Source: Smittia aterrima
Lineage: Eukaryota > Arthropoda > Insecta > Diptera > Chironomidae
Length of the DNA: 64,000 nt
Direction: 5' to 3'
Assembly: GCA_033063855.1 (NCBI GenBank)
Contig: CP093830.1
Coordinates: forward strand, 5,580,854-5,644,853
Part shown: positions 24,863 through 38,100 of the stretch, piece by piece
Position numbering within the stretch: the stretch's first letter is position 1
Layout: each line of letters opens with the position of its first letter
Notes under the pieces: generated by a model
Databases searched by the model: none
Seen by the model: the letters and a program-made list of their open reading frames with translations, nothing else
What the model was told of the DNA's origin: nothing
Program-made: the position numbers and the translations under genes

Positions 24863-26094
24863 GATGAATAACAAATTATATTTCCACGGCGCGCACATGT
24901 CGCAACAAAATCAAGTCTCGTTCTCTATATTTTATCATCGCTTGAGAACATTAAATATTCTATGAAGCTGCAGAAGCAGTTTCAAGAGACGACGACGACG
25001 AGAAAGAAGTAAAATCTGAAATTTTGAGATAAAAGCAAAGGATGAAAGATTCTAATGCGATTTTCTCGTGTTTAAATATTTTTTGAGATAAAAAGTGAAG
25101 TGTCTTCTGTGCATGATGGCAACTCGGAGGAAGCGTCGATGCAAATTTTGATTAATGATGGAACTTTATAAAATAAATTCAAGCTTGATTGATTCCAGAT
25201 CCATTTTGAAAAGGTCCGAAGAGAAATCAGATTTATTGATCGTCTCTGCAAAGTCCTCGAGATAGCTTCGCTTCAACAACCAACGACTTTCTCAATTTTT
25301 CATTTCGCTTTCCGATCCGGACTTGATAACTCTCAACAGAACATTTTATCGCTGTGAGTTTGTTCAAACTTCTCGTTGGAGCATATTCGAGAAGTCTCAT
25401 CGTCGTTAACCGAAAAGGCAGCCGCAAACTCAATAAAAAGGAACTTTGCCATCAAAATATTATTTTATGGTCGTTCGAGAAAAAGTTTTTATTGTTGAAA
25501 AATGTTGTCGTCTCATTGGAGTTTGGATGCGTTTAAAAGGGTCGCCCGCCTTTATGGCCGAGAGCTTGTCAAAAATCGAAAAAGTTTTCTTTTTGATATG
25601 ACCATAGATCTCTCCTCCCTCTCGCGTTCATTCAAATGTGGCGAACAAATGTGTTCCCGCTTGAAATTGACCTCAGACACAATTCGCAAACCCCGTTGCT
25701 GTCAGAAATTTTATTTTATTAACGAAGTGAAATTAAATTCATGACTTCACCAACAATTGCAGACAATTACAGGACGAATGGCCTTTCTGTGTCAACCCAT
25801 TAACTCGTAAAACATTTTACGACAGCTCAGAAGGTGCTCAGTCCTTCGACATTTGCTTCCGCATCAAAATAATTTCAAAACAACCCGAAACGACCTTCGC
25901 TTTAGAGCCTCGAAGAGCGAGTGAGTGTCTATGAGAATTAACATAAATTAAACTTGCATTTAGATCTCAATGTTTATCACTTCTAATTAACATGTTGTTG
26001 GTCGAAAGACCCCGGAGCAGCAATAAGTTTCTGTCTAAACTTTGCTGTTGCAATTCAGGAAAATGTTTCAATTCAAGAATTATCTTCCCAACCC
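24863..26094. repeat. inverted copy of 8,985-10,215 within the left contig
   Basis: This is the reverse complement of part of block d1, lying on the same contig as its partner about 15 kb away. The same sequence recurs at 29,513-30,729 only because of the contig overlap. There is no gene in it: the open frames it contains are mirror images of the non-coding frames in the left copy. Confidence 0.85.
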
Positions 26095-27124
26095 ATTAAA
26101 CTGAATGTTGTTTAAGGAAGGTTTAACCTTAATTAAACAACTGAGCAGATATCAAATTTGAATAATGAATCTCTTACCTCCCGATGCTTCTATTTTTTGT
26201 GTATAAATTGATCACGAGATAAAATCGATCGATTAAAGCTTTTACTAAATCAAATGAGAAGATGAAGCACTGAAAGCTCTTTTGCTTTATTTGCTGCATG
26301 GCTCGAGAGTAATTAATAAGTCTCAAAATGGCTTTGGAAACGAATAAATTTCCATGAGAGATTTTATGTTGAAAGATGTTCGAGTATTTTATGCATAAAC
26401 CTAAAACTTCTTCCACTTCGATACTTCGTTCGTATTCCGTACATATTTTATGATACAAAAGCTTCCGTTGTGTGACCGACCCAGAAAAGCAAATTCCTGA
26501 TATCACGTAGAGCATGAACAAAGGATTCTTGATATATTTAAGTCCATCGGAACCTTGTGATGTGAAATATGAGATTTTCTATCTCTGTGTTGATCTATAA
26601 AAGGACATAAAACAATAACGAATGCTGCTTTGATAGCGCTTGGCAAAGTTCAGATTTTATTTTAGCTTATCGCTGGATGGGCGAGTTATTGTCTCTCCTT
26701 CCAAGTTGAATTTATTACAATTTCGTAATCCCGCTCAAAGTGTGCAGAGAGGTGGAAAGGCCAGCGTTCGAGATGCTTGTTTATGGATGCGAAGGGTTGA
26801 AAAAGATACAATTGAACGCATTTTTGCTTTGTGCCCTTCTGGGAATCGTTCATAAATTTTGTTGCCATTTTTTTATAGGCAATTTAACGACTTCACCCAC
26901 CCGGAAACTTTTATTGCTTTCGGTTGAGTTAAACACCACCTAAATGTAAATGTGCAAACAAATTGTTGAGTTTCTCGCAATCTTTCGTTTTGTGACATGA
27001 TTTATAAGTAAACCCTCCGCCCATATGCAAATAGATGGCGAATACAATCGGAAGTTGAATGGAAACAATTTCCTTTGGATAGATTGGTCAAAAGAGGGAG
27101 TAGAAGTTCTGGTCACTCGACTGA
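26095..27124. other. segment specific to the right-hand d1 copy
   Basis: About 1.1 kb (26,095-27,124, continued as 30,730-31,821 in the second contig) replaces the 0.18 kb at 8,809-8,984 of the left d1 copy. It includes a minus-strand open frame of about 115-123 codons with no recognisable domain. No terminal inverted repeats, target duplication or transposase is evident, so insertion versus deletion cannot be decided. Confidence 0.5.
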
Positions 27125-27224
27125 NNNNNNNNNNNNNNNNNNNNNNNNNNNNNNNNNNNNNNNNNNNNNNNNNNNNNNNNNNNNNNNNNNNNNNNNNNNN
27201 NNNNNNNNNNNNNNNNNNNNNNNN
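27125..27224. other. assembly gap (100 N)
   Basis: The gap is exactly 100 N, the conventional placeholder for a scaffold gap of unknown size. The sequences on its two sides overlap by about 4.5 kb, so the true gap length is probably negative. Confidence 0.99.
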
Positions 27225-28083
27225 ACTCGCAAGTTCCATCAAGCGTGTCGATTCTCGCTGCGTCTTTGTTGTTAACGTTAAGCAATTTATTGTTCATTCC
27301 GAGCATCTACTTTGCCTTTAGACGTGAATACTACACTGAAGCTGTTATCTACTTCTTCGCCATGTTCTTTTCTACGTTTTATCACGCTTGTGACTCGGGC
27401 GAGGAAGAATTCAGCTTTTGTTTAGCTAAGATAAGCGTCTTACAATTTTGTGATTTCTATTGCGGACTTCTCGCAATTTGGGTGAGTTTAATCTCATTTT
27501 CTTCCCTGTAGCATTCTCTTCTTACGTCCATTGCAAGAAATAAACTTTTATGTGTTTCTTTAATCATCAAGGTAACGCTCATTGCCATGGCAAATGTTCG
27601 TCCGACTTTCGTTTCCCTCCTTCACATGTTCGGAGCAATTCTGTTAGCATTTGGGACTGAGCTGAATAAACAGTCGCTGTGGGTGTTTTTGGCGCCAGCA
27701 CTCACAGGCATTTGCATTATATCGGCTAGCTGGGGCATGAAATGCCGTAAGAAGAAACAACTTTACCCATCAAAGAAGTATTTGGCGCTTTATTTGCCAC
27801 TTGGAAGCGTTCTCGTTATGATTGGCTTGGTAAGTGACTCTTGAAATGTTATTGCAATCGTTTCTACACATGTTGAAGCTTTTTCCTCCTTCTCCCACTC
27901 TCTCTCTGAAACTTTCGAACTAATAAATATTTCTTTTCTTTCATCGCCATCTGTCAGGTCTGCTATGCTTTCCTCCAAACCAAGCAGAACTATCACATCG
28001 TTCATTCGATTTGGCATATGGTCATGGCTCTTAGCATCTTGTGTTTATTGCCAAAGCGGAAAGTTTTTGAAACAAAATGCTAG
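27225..28083 (+). CDS. partial second copy of TMEM8/PGAP6-like gene (3' end)
   Basis: This is the end of the TMEM8-like gene: 27,225-27,481 (cut-off remainder of exon 4), 27,572-27,829 and 27,958-28,083. It encodes the seven-helix region including STFYHACDS and HSIWH. The protein sequence is unchanged relative to the first copy over this length. Intron 4 is 7 bases shorter. The copy starts at the gap edge in mid-codon-stream with no promoter, as expected for a contig end. It should be treated as the same gene, not as a paralogue. Confidence 0.9.
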
Positions 28084-31000
28084 CAAAAGGCCACGATCTA
28101 TCTCTTGGACTCGGACAACTCGTTTAACTCAGGCTCAACATTGGCATCTTGATCTTAAACGTGAACAAACAGCAGAACAAAGAGCTCTAGGAAAAATGAT
28201 AGAAAAATGAGCAACAACATTTTACATTGCGGAGATGAGAAACTTTTATTTTTACCATCGTCAACATCTGTTGTTAGACATGAATTTCTCGAGCTCAAAA
28301 AGATCTCATTAGGTAATCTAGATTCATGTCTAACCGTGGATGCCATTTCTAATCTACATCATGAAAAAACTATGAGCCTTATGTAGTTTAAAACTCTAGA
28401 AACATTCCTTTTAAAACAACAAAACAAAAAGCTTTTTAGAAGCTTCCCTCTCTTTCTCTGTGTTTTTATTTGCCCAGTAAGAAGTCATTCACGCAAATAA
28501 AAGACGAGAATCATGAATAATAGAAGGATGAAGATATTGAATGCCGCGAACTAGTTTGTAGAAATATAAATGCACCGTCTCTTTCACAGTTTGTGAAACT
28601 TTTTACTTGAGTAATGAAAAACTTTTTACTTTTCTGTGTTCATGAACTAAAAGCTACGTATTCAAAGAGCACATTTGATTGAACTTCTTCGGTTATGTCG
28701 CATCCGAAAGCCTCTCAACGTTTGAATGGTTTGCACTGCGAAGCTCAACAACGTGGAAAGCTCTTGATTTTTAATTAAAAAACTGCTTCGCTGACTTTGT
28801 TCTCAAGACTATTGTGATTTTACTTTGTTTGTGCACAACTAATTAACCAAAGAGAATAAGAAGAAAAATGTATTTGTGTAAGGAAACGAAGTGAGAGAAT
28901 AAATGGAAGTAATGAAAGGAAAGAAAGAAACTTGCCTTTTACCGCGTCATCGAGTTCTCATTTATTGAAAGCTGAGGATGAAAGCTTGATGGAGCACAAA
29001 TTATTATTCAAAGCTGCTCTCCTGTGATGATTAAAAAAGGCGAAGCCTTTATGTAATTAATTATCCTAATTGATGCCTTTTTACGCTCCATTTCTCGATA
29101 TCAACGTTCGAAAGCGTGATTCTTTCAGAAAGCGAAGCTGACTCACAAACTATTCGCCCAAAACTTCGAGAATATAATTCAATTTTCGCTTTGTGCATTC
29201 CCAAAGCGAGCCGACGATGAGTCGAAGCGAATGCAAGAGATGGAATAACTTGATTTGAATTTGAAAAATTTTTCACTCAACAAAAAAAGAAAATTTCCAC
29301 CAAACATTTCCATTTTAGGTTTTTTTTTGTTATCCACGCTTCACCGCAAAATGTGAGCTTTGAGAGAGCTAGTGAGTAAATTTCAACAGCGTAGCAACGA
29401 CTTTTCTCCCCTCTGCTGACACAAGACATTATCTGTATAAATTTTCATTTTTATTTCATCACATTTTCGTGAAAGCTACTTTTTTTTGCCATCGCCACCC
29501 GTGCAGTTGTCGGGATGAATAACAAATTATATTTCCACGGCGCGCACATGTCGCAACAAAATCAAGTCTCGTTCTCTATATTTTATCATCGCTTGAGAAC
29601 ATTAAATATTCTATGAAGCTGCAGAAGCAGTTTCAAGAGACGACGACGACGAGAAAGAAGTAAAATCTGAAATTTTGAGATAAAAGCAAAGGATGAAAGA
29701 TTCTAATGCGATTTTCTCGTGTTTAAATATTTTTTGAGATAAAAAGTGAAGTGTCTTCTGTGCATGATGGCAACTCGGAGGAAGCGTCGATGCAAATTTT
29801 GATTAATGATGGAACTTTATAAAATAAATTCAAGCTTGATTGATTCCAGATCCATTTTGAAAAGGTCCAAAGAGAAATCAGATTTATTGATCGTCTCTGC
29901 AAAGTCCTCGAGATAGCTTCGCTTCAACAACCAACGACTTTCTCAATTTTTCATTTCGCTTTCCGATCCGGACTTGATAACTCTCAACAGAACATTTTAT
30001 CGCTGTGAGTTTGTTCAAACTTCTCGTTGGAGCATATTCGAGAAGTCTCATCGTCGTTAACCGAAAAGGCAGCCGCAAACTCAATAAAAAGGAACTTTGC
30101 CATCAAAATATTATTTTATGGTCGTTCGAGAAAAAGTTTTTATTGTTGAAAAATGTTGTCGTCTCATTGGAGTTTGGATGCGTTTAAAAGGGTCGCCCGC
30201 CTTTATGGCCGAGAGCTTGTCAAAAATCGAAAAAGTTTTCTTTTTGATATGACCATAGATCTCTCCCTCCCTCGCGTTCATTCAAATGTGGCGAACAAAT
30301 GTGTTCCCGTTTGAAATTGACCTCAGACACAATTCGCAAACCCCGTTGCTGTCAGAAATTTTATTTTATTAACGAGGCGAAATTAAATTCATGACTTCAC
30401 CAACAATTGCAGACAATTACAGGACGAATGGCCTTTCTGTGTCAACCCATTAACTCGTAAAACATTTTACGACAGCTCAGAAGGTGCTCAGTCCTTCGAC
30501 ATTTGCTTCCGCATCAAAATAATTTCAAAACAACCCGAAACGACCTTCGCTTTAGAGCCTCGAAGAGCGAGTGAGTGTCTATGAGAATTAACATAAATTA
30601 AACTTGCATTTAGATCTCAATGTTTATCACTTCTAATTAACATGTTGTTGGTCGAAAGACCCCGGAGCAGCAATAAGTTTCTGTCTAAACTTTGCTGTTG
30701 CAATTCAGGAAAATGTTTCAATTCAAGAATTATCTTCCCAACCCATTAAACTGAATGTTGTTTAAGGAAGGTTTAACCTTAATTAAACAACTGAGCAGAT
30801 ATCAAATTTGAATAATGAATCTCTTACCTCCCGATGCTTCTATTTTTTTCGTGTATAAATTGATCACGAGATAAAATCGATCGATTAAAGCTTTTACTAA
30901 ATCAAATGAGAAGATGAAGCACTGAAAGCTCTTTTGCTTTATTTGCTGCATGGCTCGAGAGTAATTAATAAGTCTCAAAATGGCTTTGGAAACGAATAAA

Positions 31001-31759
31001 TTTCCATGAGAGATTTTATGTTGAAAGATGTTCGAGTATTTTATGCATAAACCTAAAACTTCTTCCACTTCGATACTTCGTTCGTATTCCGTACATATTT
31101 TATGATACAAAAGCTTCCGTTGTGTGACCGACCCAGAAAAGCAAATTCCTGATATCACGTAGAGCATGAACAAAGGATTCTTGATATATTTAAGTCCATC
31201 GGAACCTTGTGATGTGAAATATGAGATTTTCTATCTCTGTGTTGATCTATAAAAGGACATAAAACAATAACGAATGCTGCTTTGATAGCGCTTGGCAAAG
31301 TTCAGATTTTATTTTAGCTTATCGCTGGATGGGCGAGTTATTGTCTCTCCTTCCAAGTTGAATTTATTACAATTTCGTAATCCCGCTCAAAGTGTGCAGA
31401 GAGGTGGAAAGGCCAGCGTTCGAGATGCTTGTTTATGGATGCGAAGGGTTGAAAAAGATACAATTGAACGCATTTTTGCTTTGTGCCCTTCTGGGAATCG
31501 TTCATAAATTTTGTTGCCATTTTTTTATAGGCAATTTAACGACTTCACCCATCCGGAAACTTTTATTGCTTTCGGTTGAGTTAAACACCGCTCGAATGTA
31601 AATTTGTGAAACAAATTGTTGAGTGACGTGATTTATGAATGAACCTAACGCCCATTTGCATGCAAATAGATGGCGAATACAATCGGAAGTTGAATGGAAA
31701 CAATTTCCTTTGGATAGATTGGTCAAAAGAGGGAGTAGAAGTTCTGGTCACTCGACTGA
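27225..31759. repeat. start of right contig, duplicate of 22,603-27,124
   Basis: This is a direct repeat of the left contig end. The first base after the gap equals 22,603, and 31,759 equals the last base before the gap (27,124). Sequence beyond 31,759 continues without a left counterpart in that orientation. It is most simply a haplotypic overlap that was not collapsed. Beyond the TMEM8 exons I see no gene. Confidence 0.92.
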
Positions 31760-33965
31760 GCATTGCTTTAATGGTCGACACACCCACACATCGTCTCGAG
31801 TTCAAATATTGATTCATTCATCGCAGATTGATGTTTGCAGGAAATTTGAACGGAAACTTCGTTGCTTCGTGTCGAGTCGTGTAAAGTCAGATTAATCTCG
31901 CTTGCTCTATCACGACGTCTGAAAGGACTGAAAAGGGTTAACATTGTCATTAAAGACACTCGAATTAGTTTTAATGAGATCAAAATGCCGGAATTACATC
32001 ACAAAACGCTTTAAATATTTTCATCGTCATGTGCGACGAGAAATGTTGAAGCGAGAGTTTACTAGATCCACACATGAATGTAATCTTCACAATCTAGAAC
32101 GTCGTTTACGTGATAATAACAATGAGAACGCTCTAGCTTTGTGAAAAACATTTTCCACCCTCATTAATGCAAAAGCCCTCCATGACCTATTTGGCAAGCA
32201 AAAGAAATTTAATTCTCTTCTGGTTTTTGTTCCCTTTTTAATTTTCATAAAAGCTCGTGCACTTTTTGCCGCTGAACGAAAGAAAAATTATCCGAGATTA
32301 ATCTCGCCTTTGCTCTTTTGTTGCCTCTCAGTTTTTGCATCGTCGAACTCAACTCAAAGGTTTCATTGTCCAGGTCCTCGTGAATTATTCACGAAGCCAA
32401 TTTATTCAGAGAAAGCTTCTTAAAGCTTTGTTGATCCGGAGCTGCTGCTTGAAGCTTTTTGATTTCAGACTTAGAATTGAAGAGGAAAACTAAAAGTTTT
32501 AATTTCACTTCTCTCTGCTTCTAGGGAAATGGAATAAAAATTCGAAATGGAAATTCAAATTCAAACATTTTCCTCGTGAAGTTCGTGAATTTATTCAGTC
32601 TCAAAGGATTACCTTGTTCTATTCAAATCTCAATCCTCGAGAAGTTTCCAAAAGTTATCTGAGTAAGAAGAGTTTTGATGTAACTTCCGAATCATCATTG
32701 GCAATTTGCCATTGTCAAATTAGTTAGATCGAGCAGTTTCTAGTTATTATTTACACTTTGATTCTCCTTTCAATCTTCCAGTTCAGTAACAATAAATCAA
32801 TCATTCGAAGCAAGAGAAGCCTGACGACCTCTTTTACTGAGAATTAAATTCATTAAGCTTACGAAGAGACTTAAAATTCTCTGAAATATTCACATGGAAT
32901 ATTCAATTACAGCTCATCACTTATTCATGCTTGTTTAACTTGGGAGGTTTGAAGAGTTCTTGAGAGATCGGAAGAATGAATTTTTAATTAACCGGAGCAA
33001 TTTGAAAATAGTTCATGGAAAATTAAATTTGCTCTTTCAGCAAACACTAGAATAAAGCAATTTCCAGTGAATCCCTAAACAATTTTCTTAAATCGAATGA
33101 GACTTCAAAATCACGAAGAACTTGTTGCTTTTGTGCTCTTTGAAATTTCATTTCTTTTCAGCAAATTAAATTTATTGTTCACGAGAAAAGAAATTAATTT
33201 CGGCCTTTTCCACTTCTCTCAGAATTTTCCAACTCGATAACATCTTGACCGGGAGAAAAATGTAGTGGAATAATGAGTGAGGACTCAGAAGAAGAAGATG
33301 TTTCTCCTTTGGACGAACGAGGATAAAAAATAAAGAATAAATTAAATTAAACATCCGAAATTAATTTTGCTGAGCGGCTGCGTCTTTAAGTGAAATCTTT
33401 TTCTCAGAAAATCGGGGAACGAAAAATATTTTATTAAATGTAAATTCCATGAAAAACTTTTAGCAGAAAAACAACTTTTGACTTGAAATTAAAGTAAAGA
33501 AATTAATTGATTAAGTGGCTTGAAAATTACTTAAATGTTTAAAAAATTCTGAAATGTTTGTAAAGCTAATTACTTTGCAAAAAGTTTCAATTACTTTCAA
33601 ACGAAAGCTTTCAATGTTTTCTTTAAAGATTAAAGTTTTGTCTGAAATTTGAATCCATTTCTGTTCATGAAGTTCAGCTTTCAAACTTGCAACACCTTTG
33701 ACTACAAACAAATTTTAGTTCTCTTGGTAAACTTTGAACTGAAATGAATTCTGCAAACTTCTCTCAAGAAATCGATAGCAGAAAGTGATTCATTGGATTT
33801 TATTACAAATTAGAATCTGCCACAACGAGAGTTATCCAATTACGCTTCACAAACAAGATGACACAAATTATCTCGGTCGACAAATGCCATGATTATGTTA
33901 ATTGCTTGTGATTAATTTATCGATTTCAATTGAGTTTAGTCTCGAGACAAGAAAGTTTTTCATTT
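29513..33965. repeat. inverted duplication block d1, right (reversed) copy
   Basis: This is the reverse complement of the left d1 block, in pieces: 29,513-30,729, 31,822-32,612 and 33,310-33,965 match 10,215-8,985, 8,808-8,042 and 3,460-2,790. The interval 32,612-33,310 stands in place of the 4.6 kb that carries the CHK kinase on the left. No cofilin sequence is included, since the match stops inside the tsr 3' flank. No gene is recognised in it. Confidence 0.85.
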
Positions 33966-35199
33966 GCAGAACATCCAATTGGGACTTGTTGGTTTGCGAG
34001 TTTGTCTCGTTGTCTCTGCAAAGAGATTTGAAATGTGCAACGTCGACAATGTCTCTGAAAAAGGAAGAAACAAGGAAAAACACTCAAGAAAAACTTTTCT
34101 TTATTTATTTTTCACTTGAACTCTTCGTACAGTTTTGAATTGATTTCGAACTCAATAAGGATTATCAAAGTTTTTTTATTTCTTATTTTCTGTTGCAATC
34201 CTTGACAAGCAAGATATTTCTATTCGTACAACTTGATGATCGATGGCCCAAAGAACTAAAGGGACAATGAAAAGAAAAAAGTTTCTGAAAGAATCAGAGA
34301 ATCCGACGAAAAGCCTTAAGCTGTCTGACTCTTTGTACTTATCTGACTTCTTTGTTCTCATTATCATCACTTCCCAAACGATCAGAATCTGCAAAGAAAA
34401 TGTTTTTTTTTGTTTGATTAAATTTTCTCCATTGACTTAATCTAATAACGAAATATGAAAATGTGTTCTCTTCGCTAGCAGCGAGAAGATTGTCCCATGA
34501 TAGTAATAAACTATGAATGGAAATTTTATTTGCTTACGAGCATGAAGCGACTTGAGACTCAATTTAATTTCAGGCTTGAAAGAGTTTGTTTGTAACGATG
34601 ACTGAAGCTTTTTGTTACATCGAGATAATGGAACATGTCTCGGTTGATGGTGCAGACAGCGCCATACGAGTAATTACTTATCAAAGTTTTTTTTATGTCT
34701 CTCGTCGATTGCTTCAAAATTTTCCATCCGAGCTCCTCGAATTGTCTAAAGACCAATCAATCAAAACGCCAATAACGCGAGAAATCTTTTCCGTAGCGAA
34801 AACAAACCAAATCCCGTTTTGTGATGAGATCAAGAAGAAGTGATTCAGTCGGAAAACATCTGAAATAATTTAATGAAGAAGTTGGAGCGGAAAATCGGAG
34901 AGCGATGGCAATAAATCACGCGCGACAATTTGTTATGTCTTCGCACGACAACGACTGTTATCCGACATGTTCTAGTTGCTTAGCACTAGACAATGCGACA
35001 TGGCAGATGTCGAAGATGATGCGCTTGATTTAGGAAAACAACTTTTCCATCGATTTTCCTTCGAATGTTAATAGGAATCTATCGGAGCTTTGATGATGAT
35101 GAAGTCCTTTTCGAAACATTTTCTGCTTCTCATGCTAAACGATCATGACACTCGAAAATTGCTTTCACATTTCTAGATGACTTTCAAATGCTTTCATCG
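33966..35199. other. single-copy spacer between inverted d1 and d2
   Basis: These 1.2 kb of AT-rich DNA have no recognisable gene. They mirror in position the 1.2 kb spacer with the SAYSD1-like gene on the left, but the sequences are unrelated by eye. Confidence 0.5.
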
Positions 35200-38100
35200 A
35201 ATCATGAAAATCAATCAAAACTGCTGTTGCGCTGTAAATTTATAAGCGAATGGATTCCTTTCAAATCTAATTCCGTTGAAAGCTCGTCGAATTCGATATT
35301 TAATGAGTTTCCATCGGCAAATGGCTTTCAGGATGAAAATCTCATTCAGGATTTGTTTGAGATTCCTTTTCAAATTTCCATTAAAACAATTTGATTGCAT
35401 CTGCGAATTTCGAGAGCTTCCACTCATCGCAATATTCGACTTTTGATTTACAAGTTTCGGTGAAGCATCGCACATCGCACGATTCGCGACTCAATGAGCT
35501 CGGGTAAATATGCCAAAAGTTCAAAACTTCATAAAACATTCAGCTAACAAAACCGAAACATTTTTCATGCAGCAGCAAAGTCGAGAAATGATATTTTCAA
35601 CAATGGAGAAAAATAAACAAAAAAGCGATAACGAAAATCGATAGAAAGAGCTTTCCGTGTAGAACTCGACTCAACATGCAATTGAAGTGACTCACAAATC
35701 ATTTATTTACCAGAATTATGAGAGTCCCTATCCAATCTCAGCCGTTCACTTGACTCGAGCAACATAATTAGAAGACTTTCGCCTTTATCTGTTCGCTCTT
35801 TGCTTTTGAAACCTGACCTTTGTCAGAATTGGATCCGAGAACTCACTTTCACATTATCCTTCTTTTCATTATTGTTTCCTTCTGCTCGGGACGGAATCTT
35901 TCGAATTCTTTTCTCTACTTCGATTTAAACTTTTCACTTCTCAAAAAGTCGCTTTATCTTGCGACCTTTATCTCGGCTCGGAAGTCGATAAAATCATTTT
36001 ATTAGCAGTTGAGCTTCTTACACTTTTGTGACGACAAAGCTTCACACTTCACGACAAGCTCAAGTCGTTTTCTAATTTATTATCCAAACAACTTTTTACT
36101 TGAGAGATTCTTCGACTTTTGAATTTTTCTTCTCTGTCGTGGATTCGAAGAAAACCTGAGAGAGAAAAAAATTAATTTTTCCACGAAAATTGTTTGCTTT
36201 TCTTTCTCTACAATCACTTATCGAAGCTTTCGTGTGACTTGATGTCTTTCTCAGCCTTCTAATTCCACTGTTTGTCTCTACACTTGTCCAATAAATCCTT
36301 TCGAATGTCGCACGACGAGAAAAACTCGCAGAATGTTGATGTCGATTAAACCTCTCGGAATGAATGATTAAACTTGATGAACGAGGAAACTGAAAAGAGG
36401 AAAATTTTCCGACAACTGAGCGGAGCTTTTGATTGTATTGTGTCGACGCGAGAGATTCTCTATTCGACGATATCTTCTCGTTCTAACTTTGGCGATTTCT
36501 GATGCAAATCCTCTCTCGCTTCTCGAATACTGAAGCAACATCGAACACATGTTTTCATTTGACAAGCATGCGCTGTCCGTTCTCAGACGATGCACTTTGA
36601 GTTGCCACTCGAGTCGCTCTCTTGTCGAGCTGAATGCGAAAATTATGCTGTGCAGTTTGTCCTTGAGTAATAAAGACTTAGGAAAGCGTCCTTGACTGAA
36701 TGAAAAATGAATGCACAAGTCGCACAAAAGGAAAAAGAACTTTAAGGATTTCTCATGCTCACGAGCCTTGTAATCTAAAAAGAGTTTTTAAAGCTTCATC
36801 TTGTTCTCTAGTAAATTAATGAATCAGCGATTTTAGAAAAATCAAATTGGCGTGAAATTGAATCTTTGATCCTTAACGTTTCACTTGCTCCTTGTTTTCA
36901 GTGCTAACCTTAGCTACATGAACCGTTCTCAACGAAACTTACCAGGATTTGACGTGTTTGCGATGTAATCGAATTGTTTAGAGGAAAAGTCAGTTGATGT
37001 AACAAAGAGAGAAAGCCAATCGTTGATTGTACAAACCAAAAAACGGTTTGACATTTCCCAAATTCTCAAAGTCATTCAAACCTTTTTGGTTTGACTTTTA
37101 CGGTTTTGTTGCTTTGTTAATGAAGCAATGACAGTTGATTGATGTTGCACTGTTGATTTTTAAGTGATAAGAGAATAAATTAAACTCAAAGTTGAATTGC
37201 TCGGAAGAGTTTATTTAAATAATTTCTGTTCTCGAACACTTCATGAATAAATTAAAATAAATATTGAACTCAAAAGGCTGACGAGTGTTTGCATCAATAA
37301 AGTGATCATCAGCTCGATTCGTATTCAGTTAATAATTTTGAGTTGCACTATTTAATTCCTGAACCAAATTCATTGAAATCGACGCGACAATATTTCATGA
37401 AAAGCTTTTTCCCCGTCGAGATTCCTCTGCATTGTTCAATAAATCATCGCTTTTAATCACCGCTCAAAACTCCCACGTCTCCAACCAACGAAGTCCAAAC
37501 ATTGTCGAGTTTTTCTCCGTAGAGGCATCTGCAAATCCGTAAGCCAATGGCTCAAACAGTTTGAAGCTGTAGGCGAGAACACCAAGGACTGATCCGATGG
37601 CTGTTTGTTTAAGCCAATTCGGCATTCTTCCGGTGAGGTGGTTGAACATTACGCCTGAAATGATTTGAATTTGATTACGACTCTGAATAGGACTTCGTTT
37701 CGAGAGTTTCCATTCCAATTCGTTTCAATGAATTTGCTTCAATCTGCTGCAAATGAAAGATTGTTTGTTGAATTAACAAAACTCATTTCAATTGCAACGG
37801 AAAACTGGGGAATTTTTTCATAATTGTGAGACGTTAGCGACAAGTTTCTGCACTAAAACTGAAATCTGCTTCAACAAATAATTCAAGAAATATTTCTTAA
37901 TGAAGTTGGAAGTTATCGCACTCGACAGCAATCTCAAGTAAGTGAATACTTCGAGGAAAAACAGTTTCGTTTCACTTGTTTAGTGAAAAGTTTCATTTGA
38001 TGAAATAAACTTTTGAAATGGATGCGGAAACGAATCGTGAATGGAAAACCTCTCGTCATTGCTTTCATCTCAAATTGGAATTTGTTTGCGGTGTAAATAG

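Larger units (their letters stand above)
22603..27124. repeat. end of left contig, duplicated after the gap
   Basis: This 4.5 kb runs from inside exon 4 of the TMEM8 gene to the N gap. It is repeated in the same orientation as 27,225-31,759, starting at the first base after the gap. Differences are substitutions and small indels, concentrated around 23,750-24,150. It looks like two unmerged, overlapping contig ends rather than a genomic tandem repeat. Apart from the TMEM8 exons it holds no recognised gene. 24,863-26,094 is an inverted copy of 8,985-10,215. Confidence 0.92.

Noticed and set aside
26174..26521. 115-codon minus-strand open frame (123 codons in the overlapping copy)
   Set aside because: I briefly considered a chemoreceptor fragment, but no transmembrane pattern or receptor motif is present.
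27225..28083. Second TMEM8 gene as a true paralogue
   Set aside because: It starts at the gap edge in mid-exon, and its whole neighbourhood matches the left contig end. A contig overlap explains it.
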